Positions 50,560-62,960 of a stretch of 64,000 nucleotides of DNA are shown here, piece by piece (the first letter of the stretch is position 1; every line of letters begins with the position of its first letter). The position numbers were made by a program, and so were the translations under genes. The DNA is from Homalodisca vitripennis (Eukaryota; Arthropoda; Insecta; Hemiptera; Cicadellidae). Below the pieces are notes generated by a model. It made no database searches. It saw only the letters and a list, made by a program, of their open reading frames with translations, and was not told where the DNA came from. Where the stretch lies: the NCBI RefSeq assembly GCF_021130785.1, contig NC_060213.1, positions 99,688,501-99,752,500 on the forward strand, read 5' to 3'.

Positions 50560-50724
50560 AGCTTGTACCTACGACTTCGCCAGAAATTTCGATGCAACAT
50601 TCCGTTTATTTGTCTGAATAGCTCCCACGATTTCAGTAACAGCAGAAACAATGGAAAATAATAAATAGTTTAACAGGAGTAAATAAAAGTAAAATTAATT
50701 GATCAAGTGGAGCTAGATAACGGG
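50560..50724 (+). repeat. Start of a common arthropod dispersed repeat
   Basis: TACTAGCTTGTACCTACGAC then TTCGCC resembles the opening of widespread insect repeats that begin CTAGCT...CGACTTCGCC. The usual 3' end of such repeats is seen at 54120-54200, beyond the LINE. The link is an inference. Confidence 0.3.
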
Positions 50725-52926
50725 GAGAACTGATAACAGAGCCGGACATAAATCGCCCATGAAGTAAAACAACTATTTTATCAAGGTACAGTCCAGTTCA
50801 AGAAAATGTTGGTGGAGTCGGACCTCTCCACCTCAACCATAATTTATCTTCTTTTTTATGTATTACCAACCACAAATAATGAAGTGTTGGAAGTAAAAAG
50901 AGGTTTGAAAAACAAGAAGTCTAGCGGTTTTGATAATATAAATACTAATTTGATTAAGCTAGTAGCAGACGTTATATCACCGGTTTTTATCACATATAAT
51001 TAATTTGAGTTTTCACCCCACTGGGGTATTTCCTGACAGACTAAAAACAAGTGTAGTAGTCCCTATTTTTCAAAAAAAGGAATTTTAATAAAATTAGTAC
51101 AATCTACGTCCTATTAGTTTGTTATCTGTTTTTTTTCTAAAATTTTTGAAAAATTTATGAAAGTTAGGCTTATTAACTATTTGAACAGTATATCTTTTTT
51201 TTAGTGAAGATCAATATGGTTTTAGAAAAGGCAAAAAAATACAGAGGATTGCTTTAATAAATGTAACGGATCTGATCTATAGCAGTTTTAAACAGTGGAA
51301 ATAAGGCCACGGGCTTATTTATTGACTTTAAGAAGGCTTTTGATTTGGTAAATCATAGAATATTGCTTGTGAAGTTGGAGGCAGCAGGGGTAAGAGGAGT
51401 AGCACTCAGCTGGTTCCGTACTTTCCTCACAGGCCGTCAGCAGCGAGTCCGCATAGGAAACTGCCTTAGTGGACCTTTAAGGATTGTTCCTCAGTGATCT
51501 GTCATTTTCTGCATCCCTTTTTCTTGTTTTTTATAAACGACATGCTTAAATTAAATTTCTTTGGAAAACCTAGTGCGTTTGCGGATGACATGGCGCTATT
51601 TTACACAAGCAAAAATATTGACATTTTGACAAACCGAATAACAGATGATCTTAATACACTGAGATATTGGTGTTCTGCAAATGAAATGTACACAAATGTG
51701 AAAAAGACGAAGTATGTAATATTTTGATTTTAAGGGTTTTGAGTTAAGTACAGTATTAAGTACCATAGTTTAGATTGCATAAACGAAAATTGCAGTTGCG
51801 AATACATTGCGAAGGAGTCAAGTTTTACATATTTAGGGGTGGTTCTTGATCAACATTTAAAACTGGGAAGCACACGTAAAAACAGTTCAAACTAAATTTA
51901 AAATCATCACTTAGAAAATTTTACTTTTTAAAAAATATTTGTAGTACACAACACTTAAGGAGTATTTATTTATCACTAATAGAATCTAGATTGCAATATG
52001 GTGTGTGATTTGTTGGGGAGGGACCCACAAGTACATAATTGAAAAGATTAAGAGTAATACAAAACCACTTTATAAGATTAATTCTAAGCAAACAAAAAAA
52101 GGGAAAGCTCTTTTCCTCTATTTGTTGATATGAAGGTTTTACCTATCCAGCATCTATATGTTTTTAAAGTTTTGAGATTATTTTATTTTGCGTAGCGGAA
52201 ACACTGGGACAACAGATCTTTTATATTTGACCAGAAGCATTGATCGTAGAATGTTCAGAACGTTGAAAGTATCCAAGTCTTTATTTAAACATTCTTTTCA
52301 GTATAGCGGTCAAAAATTATTCAATTTATTACCAGAAGAAATAAAGAAAGTGCAAAACATAAATAATTTTTGCGTTCAAAATTAAAAAACTGGTTGTTTT
52401 CTCAACCAAATGTTTCTCATTTTAAGGATTAATAATTGTATCAGGGAATAATTGTATCAGGCTGTATAGCAGAAATATTTTATTTGTTACAACATGTTTA
52501 AAGTTTATTCTGTTAATATATGGGGCGAGATGTTTATTTTTCTGTTTAGTTTTCTTTTAAACACTGTGAGTATTATATTTTTTTTGTTTAGTATAAGTAT
52601 ACAGTAAAATATTGTTTAGATGAAGTTACTACAGCTTTTCAAGTATATTTTGTCTTTAGTCTAAATGATTATGTATTGTAGTTTGTTAATTATAATTAAT
52701 AAGGTAAAAAGTCAGCTGTGTCTGACAGACGCCACAAAGTGCGGCTCAACTGGTAGCAACGAAATATTTTATGGACTCAAGAATTTTTATTAGTTTTTAT
52801 TTAGTACAATCACTGACCACAATACTTGTAAGAGTGGTGAGTGTTTTCCAGGGAAATTTTCATTTAGTTTGTTTTTGTGCATTTTTAATGCTGGAATAAA
52901 TCATTATTCTCATTATTCATTATTCT
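50725..52926 (+). pseudogene. Jockey/CR1-like LINE ORF2 remnant with 3' end
   Basis: Scattered across all three frames, the reverse transcriptase can be followed in order. The start is GLKNKKSSGFDNINTNLIK (about 50905-50961), then YRPISLLS-like and FSKIFEKFMKVRLINYL (about 51130-51185). GFRKGK-like lies near 51219, with palm motif A, FIDFKKAFDLVNHRILL, at 51318-51368. WFRTFLTGRQQRVRIGN follows, with the SAFADDMALFYTS box (FADD at 51578-51589). The thumb region FTYLGVVLDQHLK lies near 51815-51860, and a C-terminal run (SLFKHSFQYSGQKLFNLLPE) ends at about 52385. Many stops and shifts show great age. The 3' untranslated part runs to an ATTATTC-type tail near 52926 and resembles 17087-17213. The endonuclease is missing, so the copy is 5'-truncated. 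Confidence 0.85.
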
Positions 52927-54529
52927 CTCTGTTTTAGATCAATGTACAGGAACTCCAATGTCGATGTTCATAGCTGTCTTAGTGAAAGCACTTTTAATGT
53001 AATACGATGGCGTCCTATGATATTTTAAATGTAATTACTCAAATATCATGCATCAGTCACCCATTTTATAGTTTTTGTATTAAGAGGACCAGAGGTTAAA
53101 CACAATTGCGATTAATTCTTATTTCATATTTTGCACTCCTAGTTCGATTTAATTATATTTCCAACGAAAAATTAGAATTTGCTATTTTGCCCCGAGAAAC
53201 ATTATAAATAGAATATGTAATGAGGTTGTATTCAAAGCAGTAAAGTTAAGAATACTGTAGGCTACCGTTTTTAATTAAATACATACAATTTTGTATTGAT
53301 AAAGATATTGTTATCAAAAACTTTTAAAAATCAACATCAGTGATACTGACACATTTTTAGTATTTACATTAAGACAATATTATCATTAATTTGCAAATAC
53401 GAAGCATGATACAGTAAAGTATATGTTCTTGCTTCACAAAATAGATACCTATTTACTAGGTCTAGTCTACAAATTATATCAGTATTTATAAAATTAATCA
53501 GCATCGTATCCCACATCAATGAAAAATTGATGTGATGTTCCTTCAACAATTTTCTGTCATAACTGAATTTAGTGTCTCGTATATTGCTTTGTGATTCCAC
53601 TTGCTATACCACGGACTCACTGCGCTTACTTGTATCCTCACTGTCACGGAGCGAATGGTTTGTTGCATCATGATAACGCCCAGTTCCTCCGTCTTTGTTC
53701 CTTCGGCTACTGTAAATAAGCCATTCCACAATGTCTAAGGAAACCAAATTTAATACCTTACTTTAATACTTACACATTCCCAATTTACTTTATAAAGTAA
53801 CACCGAGGAAAAATCATCGGTTTCGCTTGTTACAACGACATTGAAATAAGAAGACGTGTTCTTACTTTTTTTATGATTTCACTGTATAAGAAAATATTGC
53901 TTAAATTAACTTAACATATTGTTGTACTCTAATAATAAGACGTACACTGCTTACACAGAACAATTGATTACAATTCATATTACACAACTTTAGAGACGAA
54001 GATGAGATCTTTTGCTGCTTTAGAGACTAGTGGGGCGTATCCCGGAAAGATTTTCAAAATTAAAATAGGCCTGTATATCTCCTAGAGACCCAATGAGTAT
54101 TAATGTAAAACTTCAGTACATACAGTTGAATAGTTTTCGCGGGAAAGCAAAACTAACAAACAAAGTCACTTTCGCATTGATAATATTATTAGGATAATAC
54201 TCCTTTGAGTTCTGTAGTACGTAATGGTTCGTTTCCTAACAGGTTAAAATAAACTTGCAGAACTGAGTGTACAGTAACCGTATAAAATAGATATTTAGCT
54301 TTCATTGTAATTATATATTTAGCTGTATTATCAGTGTTTGACACGTCTGAAACACTCGGATATTAATCTAAAATGTCATATCACTAAAAAATATATATTC
54401 TAAACAATTGCAAACTGAAAAGATATAATAACGGTTCATTTTTACGTTTATTTTAGCAGCCTCATGAAACGGTTTCTAAACGAACTTAGCGACGGCTTCT
54501 ACAGGGTGGATAGATAATTTAAGGTAAGT
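52927..54529. other. Unassigned stretch with possible exon and repeat end
   Basis: A GC-richer patch at 53600-53735 is open in two minus-strand frames and follows TTTCCTTAG, a good splice-acceptor sequence on that strand. Its protein was not recognised. 54030-54205 contains GTTTTCGCGGGAAAGC, ACTAACAAACAAAGTCAC and CGCATTGATAATATTA, a familiar 3' end of insect dispersed repeats. Confidence 0.4.
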
Positions 54530-54780
54530 CATTTAGTGGCAAGTTGTGGCTGTTAACAAGACTAGTACAAAATCGGTCCTCTGTTGTGGCATGGCTCTGA
54601 TCCTTCTATGTTTACATTGCGGCTGGTAATATTCTCATAGTACATTTAGTAGCAGGTTGTGGTTGTCGACGGCTAACTCTAGTTTGTTGCTCTGATGTGG
54701 CAAGGGTCTGTTCCTGCTGCGTTTACTCTTGTGCTGTTAATATCTTCATAGTACATTATGTTGTGGCTCTATTACTGGTG
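54530..54780. repeat. ~112-bp tandem repeat, 2.2 units
   Basis: CATTTAGTGGCAAGTTGTGG (54530) recurs as CATTTAGTAGCAGGTTGTGG (54643) and in shortened form at 54754. GTTTAC, GCTG, TTAATAT/GGTAATAT and TTCATAGTA/CTCATAGTA follow at matching offsets in both full units. Spacing is 113 and 111 bp. Confidence 0.85.
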
Positions 54781-57700
54781 ATAGAAGCTCCAAATTTCAG
54801 TATTATTATGAGCTTTTTTTTAGAATAGAAACATTTTTTTACTTCCAAAAACATATACACCAAGATATTATATTTATTTACATTTGATAAATAGTAAATT
54901 ACACTTTTAATATACTTACTAAGTGGCGATAAAATAAAACAATTTAATTTTAAGTACAGTAGTTGCATAAATATTATTTATATAATTTCAGTAAACTATA
55001 TATTACATATTAACATATATTCTACACACATAACCCTATTTAAACAATAGGGTCCAAAATAACAGACAATACTCTTTTATTTCATATCTGAAGATCGTAT
55101 AAGTTATTTTCTTAAGTAGTAGGTTAGACTTTAAGTTGATCAAATACACGATTCTACGCTCACCTTACAGTAAGGAGCGTCTTAAGCCATGGTTCTTAAA
55201 TGGTGGTATAGCAACACTATCTGTCCTGAAAAAATAGTAGTATTGTTTCCTATTACAAGGAATATAAATTACGCGAATTTTAATTCGTTTACATTTTTGT
55301 AAAATCCCTGTTTTAATACTTTGTTATCATAATGAAAGCGCCACATGTAAAAACATACATATGAACTTGTATGTATTGTGTTCGTACACAAAAGTAATAA
55401 AACTTACCTAAGCGACTCCTAGAAAGTTGCCAGAACAATTGATTGAACCGGCATAACGCTAAACATGATGTTCACAGTAAATGACTAATGGCCCATGGCG
55501 GTAATGGCTATTTCAAGACCCGTACTGCACGGTGAACATAGAACCTACTACAGTTAAATATCTTTCTCATTGGAACGTTAGGTTTGAAATCCTGGTAAAT
55601 GGTCACTTTAGCTACTTCATAATATTTGAATTTTATGGAAAAAAAGACTAAGAAATTAAACTTTAAAAAAAATTAAACACGATAAATTTTGGAAAGCCGA
55701 AATGGTTTTTATCTCTTAAAAGGAACTAATAGTTGAAAGCGCATAGTTGAACTAATAGTAATCCCCAGGCAATCAGAGCGGGGTTAAGCAATCCCGAGCT
55801 TATGGTGACGGGAGAAAAACATCCCTCCAGATAGTACCGATCAGTAAAATATAAAATTCCAAAAGGCTGATCATTAATGCTTAAGAACTAAAAATATTAC
55901 AACCACATCTAACCATATTATTCCACGTTGCAGGACTATGGCCGCTAATGGCTTCTGTAGTTGTTCACAGGAACTACAATTCACATAAAGAAGTAAAAGA
56001 CAACAATGCATCTCATTTTCTGTCCTTTCTTACTCAACAATTAATAATGTACTTTAAACTGCAATTATGACACTGACTTTTATATTAAATATGCAGAAAA
56101 CCACCAACTAGAATAACAATGACTATTTTTGTAATTGATAACTCAACCAAATACAACCAATAAGGAAAGGCAACTTCTAAATGCCCAAAGAAGTTGCGCA
56201 GTAATCATAAGGACTGAAATAACAAAAACGATTATCGATATTGATAATTGACCATGGCGGTAAACAACGATAAATAAACTTCATCATGGAGGTAGAAGCT
56301 GTGATAAAAGTGACGAAAAAGAGGAAAAAGTACAAAACTCCACCTAAATTACCTACGAATAAGCTTATATTACCATCAAATGCAGTTGGTAAACCTGCCC
56401 TTCCAACTCAAATTCTCACGTGAATGTTGATAACCTTGATATCCCCTCTCCTTAAATCAACCCATCCTTAGTTTGTTATTTCCCCCTTCAGAATCCCTGA
56501 TTCATCTCGCTGACCTACATTTATGCATTAATAAAGATATAACCTACAATTAAAACACTTTTTGTGCAAAATATGGTTTTTGACCGCCTAAAAGTTCTTT
56601 CTGGAAATGAATATTACCACTATTTTAAACAGTTTTTAAAAGTGGTTTTACTTCATTTTTGTTAACGTGTCTAAAGCAAACATTATCCGGAGTACTATAA
56701 AAAAATACGGAGATATCTCTATATGGTAAATTTACTATAAACATTGACCATACGTTTGTACTATCACGCAATTTTAATTTATAGATTGATTACGTCACTA
56801 GTGTTGTAATAGACGTTAATACGCGATTGACGTCAAACGTAAACAAATCTAACGATCAGAGAGATACCGTAGATGTGTACTACGACCTATGATGAACTTG
56901 GCTATCGTTTGTCAGTTACTGTGTGCTTTAGAAACTAGACGCCAAAGCATGTTTCTCTTTGTGAATTAATGTTGTTCACTTTTTTCCTCTTTGCTTTCAT
57001 AAAATCTCGTTTGAAGTTGTTCCAAATCTGCCACCTTTAAAAATGTAAAACATAAAATTAACTATTAAGCGAAAGTCTTCCACAATATGGATTATTATGT
57101 TTTTGTTGATGATTTTGATTTTTGGTTATTCTAACTTTATTATAACTATATTCAATTTCACAAAAAGGATGTTTGTAGTTCTTATGCTCTTTGATCTATA
57201 TTTTTCAAAACACGCAATATATGTATAGCCGTCATTTCGAAATATCAAATTAAAGATGCATTATTAGTTGAAGGTTAATTGTACAAATTTCATGGCATAC
57301 CAACTGTATGACTGTTAGAATTTATTCGTGTGTGTGTGTCCGTTTGTGTTTATAAATGTTTAACTAAATATGAATCATGTAGGTTTTATGCGCATCATTT
57401 AATATTTTCACATGTTTCAAGCTATCATACAATTGTATCGTACTGTAGCATTAACACCCAGTCGCAATCTGATGCCATTTAAAGGGCAAATTCCTATCGT
57501 GTATGAACATATTCAGACCATTTATAATCCAATAAGGTAAGCCGACAAGTGATATCAACTTTATTCAACCAATTCAGCATATCAATATTACGAGTAGGAG
57601 TGATTTACATCTACATTTTTAAAATTGTAAATAATGATTTTTATCCTTCAGATCGTCTCATACCGATATTATGACTATTACAATATATTATATATTACAA

Positions 57701-58109
57701 ATATAAGAATTTTAATATTCACTGTAATTATCCTTTTGAATCTTCCTGGGCCTATACATCCACAAATAAAATGTTACCCCTTAAACCTTTTTAGATGACA
57801 AGTTCTTGTAAGATAAGTAATAAGTTACTGTAAGGGTACCTCTTTTATTTCGGATGTTCAATTATTTATTTTGTGATTAAAATATCAGAATATCTCTTAG
57901 TATTATGTGCCATTTTGTCTTTACCCATCATGTAATTATTACTTATAAACGTTATGGTTAAAACAGAAATTTGGTTAAAAAGGATTGATTCTACAATTGT
58001 TTAATTTCTGGAACATAACTATTATGTTATTAAGACAGGTTAATTAGTAATTTTGACTTATACCACTCATAGTGACGTAAGTGGTGGTGGTTAACAAAGT
58101 AAATTACAC
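54781..58109. other. Unassigned stretch
   Basis: AT-rich. A small plus frame at 56286-56423 (ATG with a fair context, Lys/Pro-rich, 45 codons) might be a short first exon, but nothing supports it further. 55785-55825 contains TTAAGCAATCCCGAGC, then GGTGACGGG, which resembles the 3' internal region of 5S rRNA. Confidence 0.3.
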
Positions 58110-58390
58110 ATCTTGTGACATAGACGTCCGATTATGGGCTCATACCATTACTTCACCCTCAGCGACCAACATGTCTCTTTCGTGAATCAGTCGAACACAG
58201 CAAAACGCTCTTTGTATCCCTAAGTAAGGCAAAGCTAGGATCGTAATTCAACAAACTCCATTGAAATTTTTACTGAGAATTCAATTATAAAACTCCGTCT
58301 CTAGCTGAGGATAGAACCTCCAACCAGGATGAGCACATCTCCTTTGAGTAATGGGGATGAAAACACACAGGACAGCTGCATGTGATACAA
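58110..58390 (-). mobile_element. Possible tRNA-derived SINE remnant
   Basis: On the minus strand GGTTGGAGGTTCTATCCTC (about 58334-58315) resembles a T arm with a degenerate B box (GGTTCTATCC against GGTTCGANTCC). A GC-richer body continues to about 58110. There is no clear A box or tail, so this is tentative. Confidence 0.25.
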
Positions 58391-59700
58391 ATAATGTAAA
58401 ATGAATCACAGAAATATTTATATAATCTTTGAAATTTCTTAAAAAGATAATTTATTGAATAAGCGAGGAAATTAGATCACACTAATTGATAGTTTGGCAT
58501 GTATTAATTTGATGTTTACAACTTGTACAAGCTCCCTTTGAAAACTAAAAAATAAAACTTATTTTATTTTGTGATCTAGTTTTTGATGAACTGAGAAAGA
58601 CTGTTACCTTTTCATAATGGATATTTCTGTTACGAAGTAACTTTTAATCTAAATAAAAGTATAAATGGACATTATTTACATAGAACTGCACCACGAGGAA
58701 CACTCCTCAAGACGTACTCGTATTAAAATTTCATTGTTCAGATGAAATATTATTATTTTGAGATTCATTTCTTAAAGTGATAAATTTAGTAAACTGATAT
58801 GTTAATTTTTTTCTCGAATGCAGTTTTGGAGATCACTTGCAATTATATGAGTAAATACTGTTTATTAAACAGATTAAGGTTTTTTAATCGTTAAGAAATA
58901 GAGTGTATGGCATTGATCAATTGGGTATAATATTTGTTGAATTTACGGAGTGAAATTGATGTTTACCATAGGCCTAATATTAAGTGAAATTTTTATTTAG
59001 TACTTATATAAATAATATTAATCTTTTATTAAAGTACGATAAAATTAAACGCTACCCAAATATCTTATTAGAGAGTTCTAATAATGCATATATAGCAACT
59101 AATGAACGTCACTAAATATTCCACGTCCGCCATAAAAGGATAAAGTACCAGGCTGAAAGATAATATTATCCTATGTGAAAGAACCTTTTCAGTACACAGC
59201 TCTTTGAAGTGCACTATAAATACAACCAACCCACCGCAAAGTTTTGAATCACATTCGCTTCAACCTTTATCCAGCTTATAATAACTCCTGCTACTTTTAA
59301 ACAGTACTGTAAATAATATACTGATCAACATTTAGATTTTGTAAAATACATGAGTAGTTCAAGTAATTTCATTAGCGCACACGACACTTCTGCTATAAGA
59401 AAGTCAGAACTGACTAACAATATTTTCTTCATTGAATATGAAAATTATAAAACATATACAAGGTAATTCAAATTGTTTTAACTGAGATGCGAGTTTACAC
59501 GTTAGATTAAACATCATCTTGGGTTTCCTATAGTTTAAAATGTATTGAAACTATTATAAGGAAAGTTAATCATCGCGATTTTAATAATACGTATTTATTA
59601 ACATCAAACTTATAAGTGTATTTCCATTCCTTAATTGTTTTTAATCTCAGTAAATCTTTTCTTTAAACTATTGGTAATATGTACGCTAATAAATTTCAAT
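58391..59700. other. Unassigned AT-rich stretch
   Basis: No supported gene or repeat. Confidence 0.3.
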
Positions 59701-59744
59701 ACCGTAATTTGTAAATACGGTTTTTTGGCGCGCGCGCGCGCGCG
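59701..59744. repeat. Hairpin followed by alternating (GC) tract
   Basis: ACCGTA and TACGGT (59701-59721) are inverted around nine bases. A perfect GC dinucleotide run of 17 bases follows at 59728-59744, leading into GTGTTGTGTGTTGTG. A pure GC alternation is rare in this AT-rich setting and is the classic Z-DNA-prone sequence. Confidence 0.9.
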
Positions 59745-59779
59745 TGTTGTGTGTTGTGTTGATGATGTTATATGATAAT

Positions 59780-60035
59780 TAACCACCCGATTCAATTCGT
59801 CCACAATCTCCAGGGAAGCAACTCGAGCCTACGCACAGGCTTTCTGCCCATGTAGGCTCATTTCCTAGGCCACTTTAATTTGATGAGTGTAATATTTTCA
59901 TGTTTAATGTTTTTTAAGTACACATTCAAATATTATAGTAACAAGATAGATAATATAGATTTGATAGTAAATGTGCTCGCATGTAAATATTTTTGGGAAA
60001 TAAATTATGATTTGATTTTATTTTATTTGATTTTG
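59780..60035 (+). mobile_element. LINE 3' end with stem-loop
   Basis: GAGCCTAC (59825-59832) and GTAGGCTC (59852-59859) form a perfect eight-base stem around GCACAGGCTTTCTGCCCAT, which itself can pair internally. About 120 bp later comes GGGAAATAAATTATG and a TTGATTTTAT-type repetitive tail ending near 60035. A conserved 3' hairpin with a simple tail is typical of LINE 3' untranslated regions used as reverse-transcriptase recognition sites. No coding part remains. Confidence 0.5.
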
Positions 60036-60439
60036 ATCTGAGATTGAGATCTTTTTGCTTGTTAGAAGTATTTTCTACCTAATACCTCCAAATAACTCTT
60101 TAATATGCAATAATAGTGTTTAATCCTATGTAAAATTTTATCTCACCATTAAGTTCCCTCTTCCAAACATTTACCACAGTAGATAAACAAGACTCGACTA
60201 TATCGCCAGTTACTCCCTCACAACACTGATACAACTAAAAATAATTTTAATCAAAAGTTTATTTAAATTAAATGAACAATTTATTTATTTATAAAGCGGA
60301 GTCAGGGCTGTTTCAGTCCTCCCTTCCAATAAATAACTAAATTTGCGTTTTATATATTATCATTATCTACTGCACAACATAACTCACTTATCATTAAATT
60401 ATATTAAAAAGTCTTATTCATTGTATCCATTTATGATTT

Positions 60440-60930
60440 TGTTGAAATGTTACAAGAGTTTGATCGACATCTCATGCACATTATTACTACTACATTATTA
60501 CTACTGGATCAATATACTTACATTAATACTACTGCATATGGAATGTATAGCAACAACAATTTGTTTGACTACTAATCTTTTAATCCTGATAAGTTTACAT
60601 GTCACAAGATATGAGTTTGATCGACAGCTCATGCACATTAATACTACTGCATATGGAGTTTATGGCAACAACCTTGTGTTTGAGTACTAATCTTTCAATC
60701 CTGATAAGCTGAAATGTTACAAGATATGAGTTTGATCGACAGCTCATGCACGTTAATACTACTGCATATGGAATGTATGGCAACAACCTTGTGTTTGAGT
60801 ACTACTCTTTCAATCCTGATAAGTTTAAATGACACAAGGTATTAATTTTATAGACAGCTCATGCACATTGACACTACTGTATATGGAGTGTAAGGCAACA
60901 ATCTTCATGTTTGCATGTGAAATTTAAAAA
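60440..60930. repeat. ~115-bp tandem repeat, four units
   Basis: The block TGATCGACAGCTCATGCAC starts at 60618 and 60733, with diverged versions at 60461 and 60848 (spacings 157, 115 and 115). Each unit continues with CTACTGCATATGGA, GTATGGCAACAA, GTTTGAGTACTA, TTTCAATCCTGATAAG and TTACAAGATATGAG. The first unit has an extra TTACTACTA-rich insertion. The 115-codon plus frame across it is an artefact of the repeat. Confidence 0.92.
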
Positions 60931-61489
60931 AAACATACCTTTCAGTTATCCTTTTGCTTTGAGAACAAAACTACCCTCCTTCTCGTAGCTTTTCTCAAAT
61001 TGTAGATTATTAATCATAAAATAACACACCTTTTTCTAAGCCAGTTTTCACAGTAAAAATGGTATTACTCACATCTGCTGCACTCTATCCCCTAATTTGT
61101 TAACAGTTACATAATTCAGTTCAAACAATGAAGTCCACGTGTAATCAACAGACAAAACAAAATACCAGCATAAAGCAACAGGTCATAAAGCAATTGTGCA
61201 TATACTTTTGAATGAAAACCTACTTTGTAGTACTAAATCAGTCACCCATGGCTTCACACACAATTTTCAAAATCGAATGGCGTAGTCTTTTTCTTGAAAG
61301 CAATTATAATATAACGTAATGAAGCCCTATGATGTTTTTCTAAACGCATTAGGCACAGATCTGATGCATTTAATTCAGTGTCCATGGTTAAGTGATTTAA
61401 AGGATAATATAATATTTATTAGTTTCTTATTTAATAACTTGGTCGTTTAATATCATGGATTCCTAGTTCGCTAGATGACATTTCTAACC

Positions 61490-61965
61490 CCACTGCTAAG
61501 TTTGGCTGCCTTAATGCTCCGATCAAAAAATATACATATACCGGCCGCAGAAAGCTAGCTCAGCCAAAAAACGTCAACTTCGGACGGATTAAATTCATTC
61601 TCAGTCTTAGGTATTTCCAGCGACATACTTGAGCCGGCCTACATTCCCACAAGATGCTGAAAATTTATACCAACATAAATCATATATTATTCTATCAAGA
61701 AGTGATTACTTCAAAACATACTTCGGTCAAAAAGCGTCTTCTTCCGGTCTTAGATAACTTCAGTGCCATAAGTTGAGTTTGCCTTGATGCCCCAACAAAG
61801 AAAATAGTTTTACAGTTACCCGCGCCTTCTCTTGCAAATTCGTAGCCTTTGCATGTATACGAGCACTTCTGGTTTGAGAGAAATATGCTTCCAATGTTGA
61901 GTTTCCTTGATACCACGATCAAGAAAACTTGTCAAAAAGTTTATAGTTACGCCTACTGTAATTTT
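61490..61965. repeat. Diverged repeat units with CCTTGATGCC block
   Basis: Related blocks recur at about 61507 (GCCTTAATGCTCCGATCAAA), 61780 (GCCTTGATGCCCCAACAAAG) and 61908 (CCTTGATACCACGATCAAG). CGGTCTTAG-like blocks lie between or after them. Spacing is irregular, so this may be an old array. Confidence 0.5.
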
Positions 61966-62139
61966 CTCCGGTCTTAGTATTTTTCCATGGTTTATTTATA
62001 TAAACATCACAGTAATAACCAAACATTTCATACTTAACATTTGCTAAAATGTACGATCCTCATTACGTACATGTACGATTAAAGGTATATTTTTTATTAC
62101 AATTAATAATTTTCTTATATGGGTATTTTATTACTCTGT

Positions 62140-62960
62140 GCAGCGGAGATCTCACAAAGCCTGGGTTACGATTGTAGAATCTCAACAAATAATGTATCAT
62201 TCACATCTTTGCACATGGTACGTCTTACAACAATTCAACTTTCGACCAGCATCAGGCTCACCTTTCTAGTACTATGCTTCCATTTATGAATCGCTGAAAC
62301 GTTACAAGTTGCGTATTTGATCACCAGCTTATTCACATTCACATCTATGTCATGTTTATGGAATGGATAACAAAACACCATCTTTCACTCTGCTTCAAGC
62401 TTACGTTTCAAGTACTACATTTAAATTCATATCATCCTGACACATTACAAGTTATGTTTGACAGAAATATCATGTAACATTCACATCCTTGTATATAAAA
62501 TGTGTTTCTGTGTAGAGTCCTACGTGTTCATTTATGATATTTTGAAATGGTCTTCTGATATTAAACAATGAAAACAAGGTAATATAGCCTTGTGAAGGTT
62601 ACGAACCGGAACGTTATACTTATATACGTAAAGTAGGTAACCACACAGTGACGTAGTTCTTGCAAAACCTGGATTACATTTCTAGAACGTCGACAGCTCA
62701 TGCAACATTCACACCCTTGCATAAAGAATGAATGGCAACAACTTACCTTTCAGCCTGCAACAACCTCGTGTTTCGAGTGCAACGCTTTCATTCATGACAT
62801 GTTGAAAGGTTTCAATATACGAGTTTCCACATCGGCTTATATGTAAACTGACATTTTTGCATATGAAATGAATGGAAAAGATCTACTTTTCCATCTACTT
62901 TTTTGCATCTGTAAGCTTCTGTTTTGAATTCCATGTTTAAATTCACGACATTTTGAAACG
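62140..62960. repeat. Diverged relatives of the 115-bp array
   Basis: Elements of the 60.4-60.9 kb unit recur in weakened form. GTCGACAGCTCATGCAACATTC lies at 62688, followed by GAATGGCAACAA and CTCGTGTTTCGAGTGC. GTTACAAGTTGCGTATTTGATC lies near 62303 and GACATTTTGAAACG near 62950. ACAAAGCCTGGGTTACGATT (62155) and CAAAACCTGGATTACATTT (62664) suggest a larger unit of about 500 bp. Confidence 0.6.

Noticed and set aside
55560..55610. tRNA T arm (GGTTTGAAATCCTGG)
   Set aside because: No A box or cloverleaf partner lies upstream at the right distance.
56286..56423. Short gene starting ATGGAGGTAGAAGC
   Set aside because: 45 codons with no known motif. A GTGAAT after CAC could be a donor, but nothing independent supports it.
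60343..60690. 115-codon plus frame
   Set aside because: It lies largely in the 115-bp tandem array and repeats with it.
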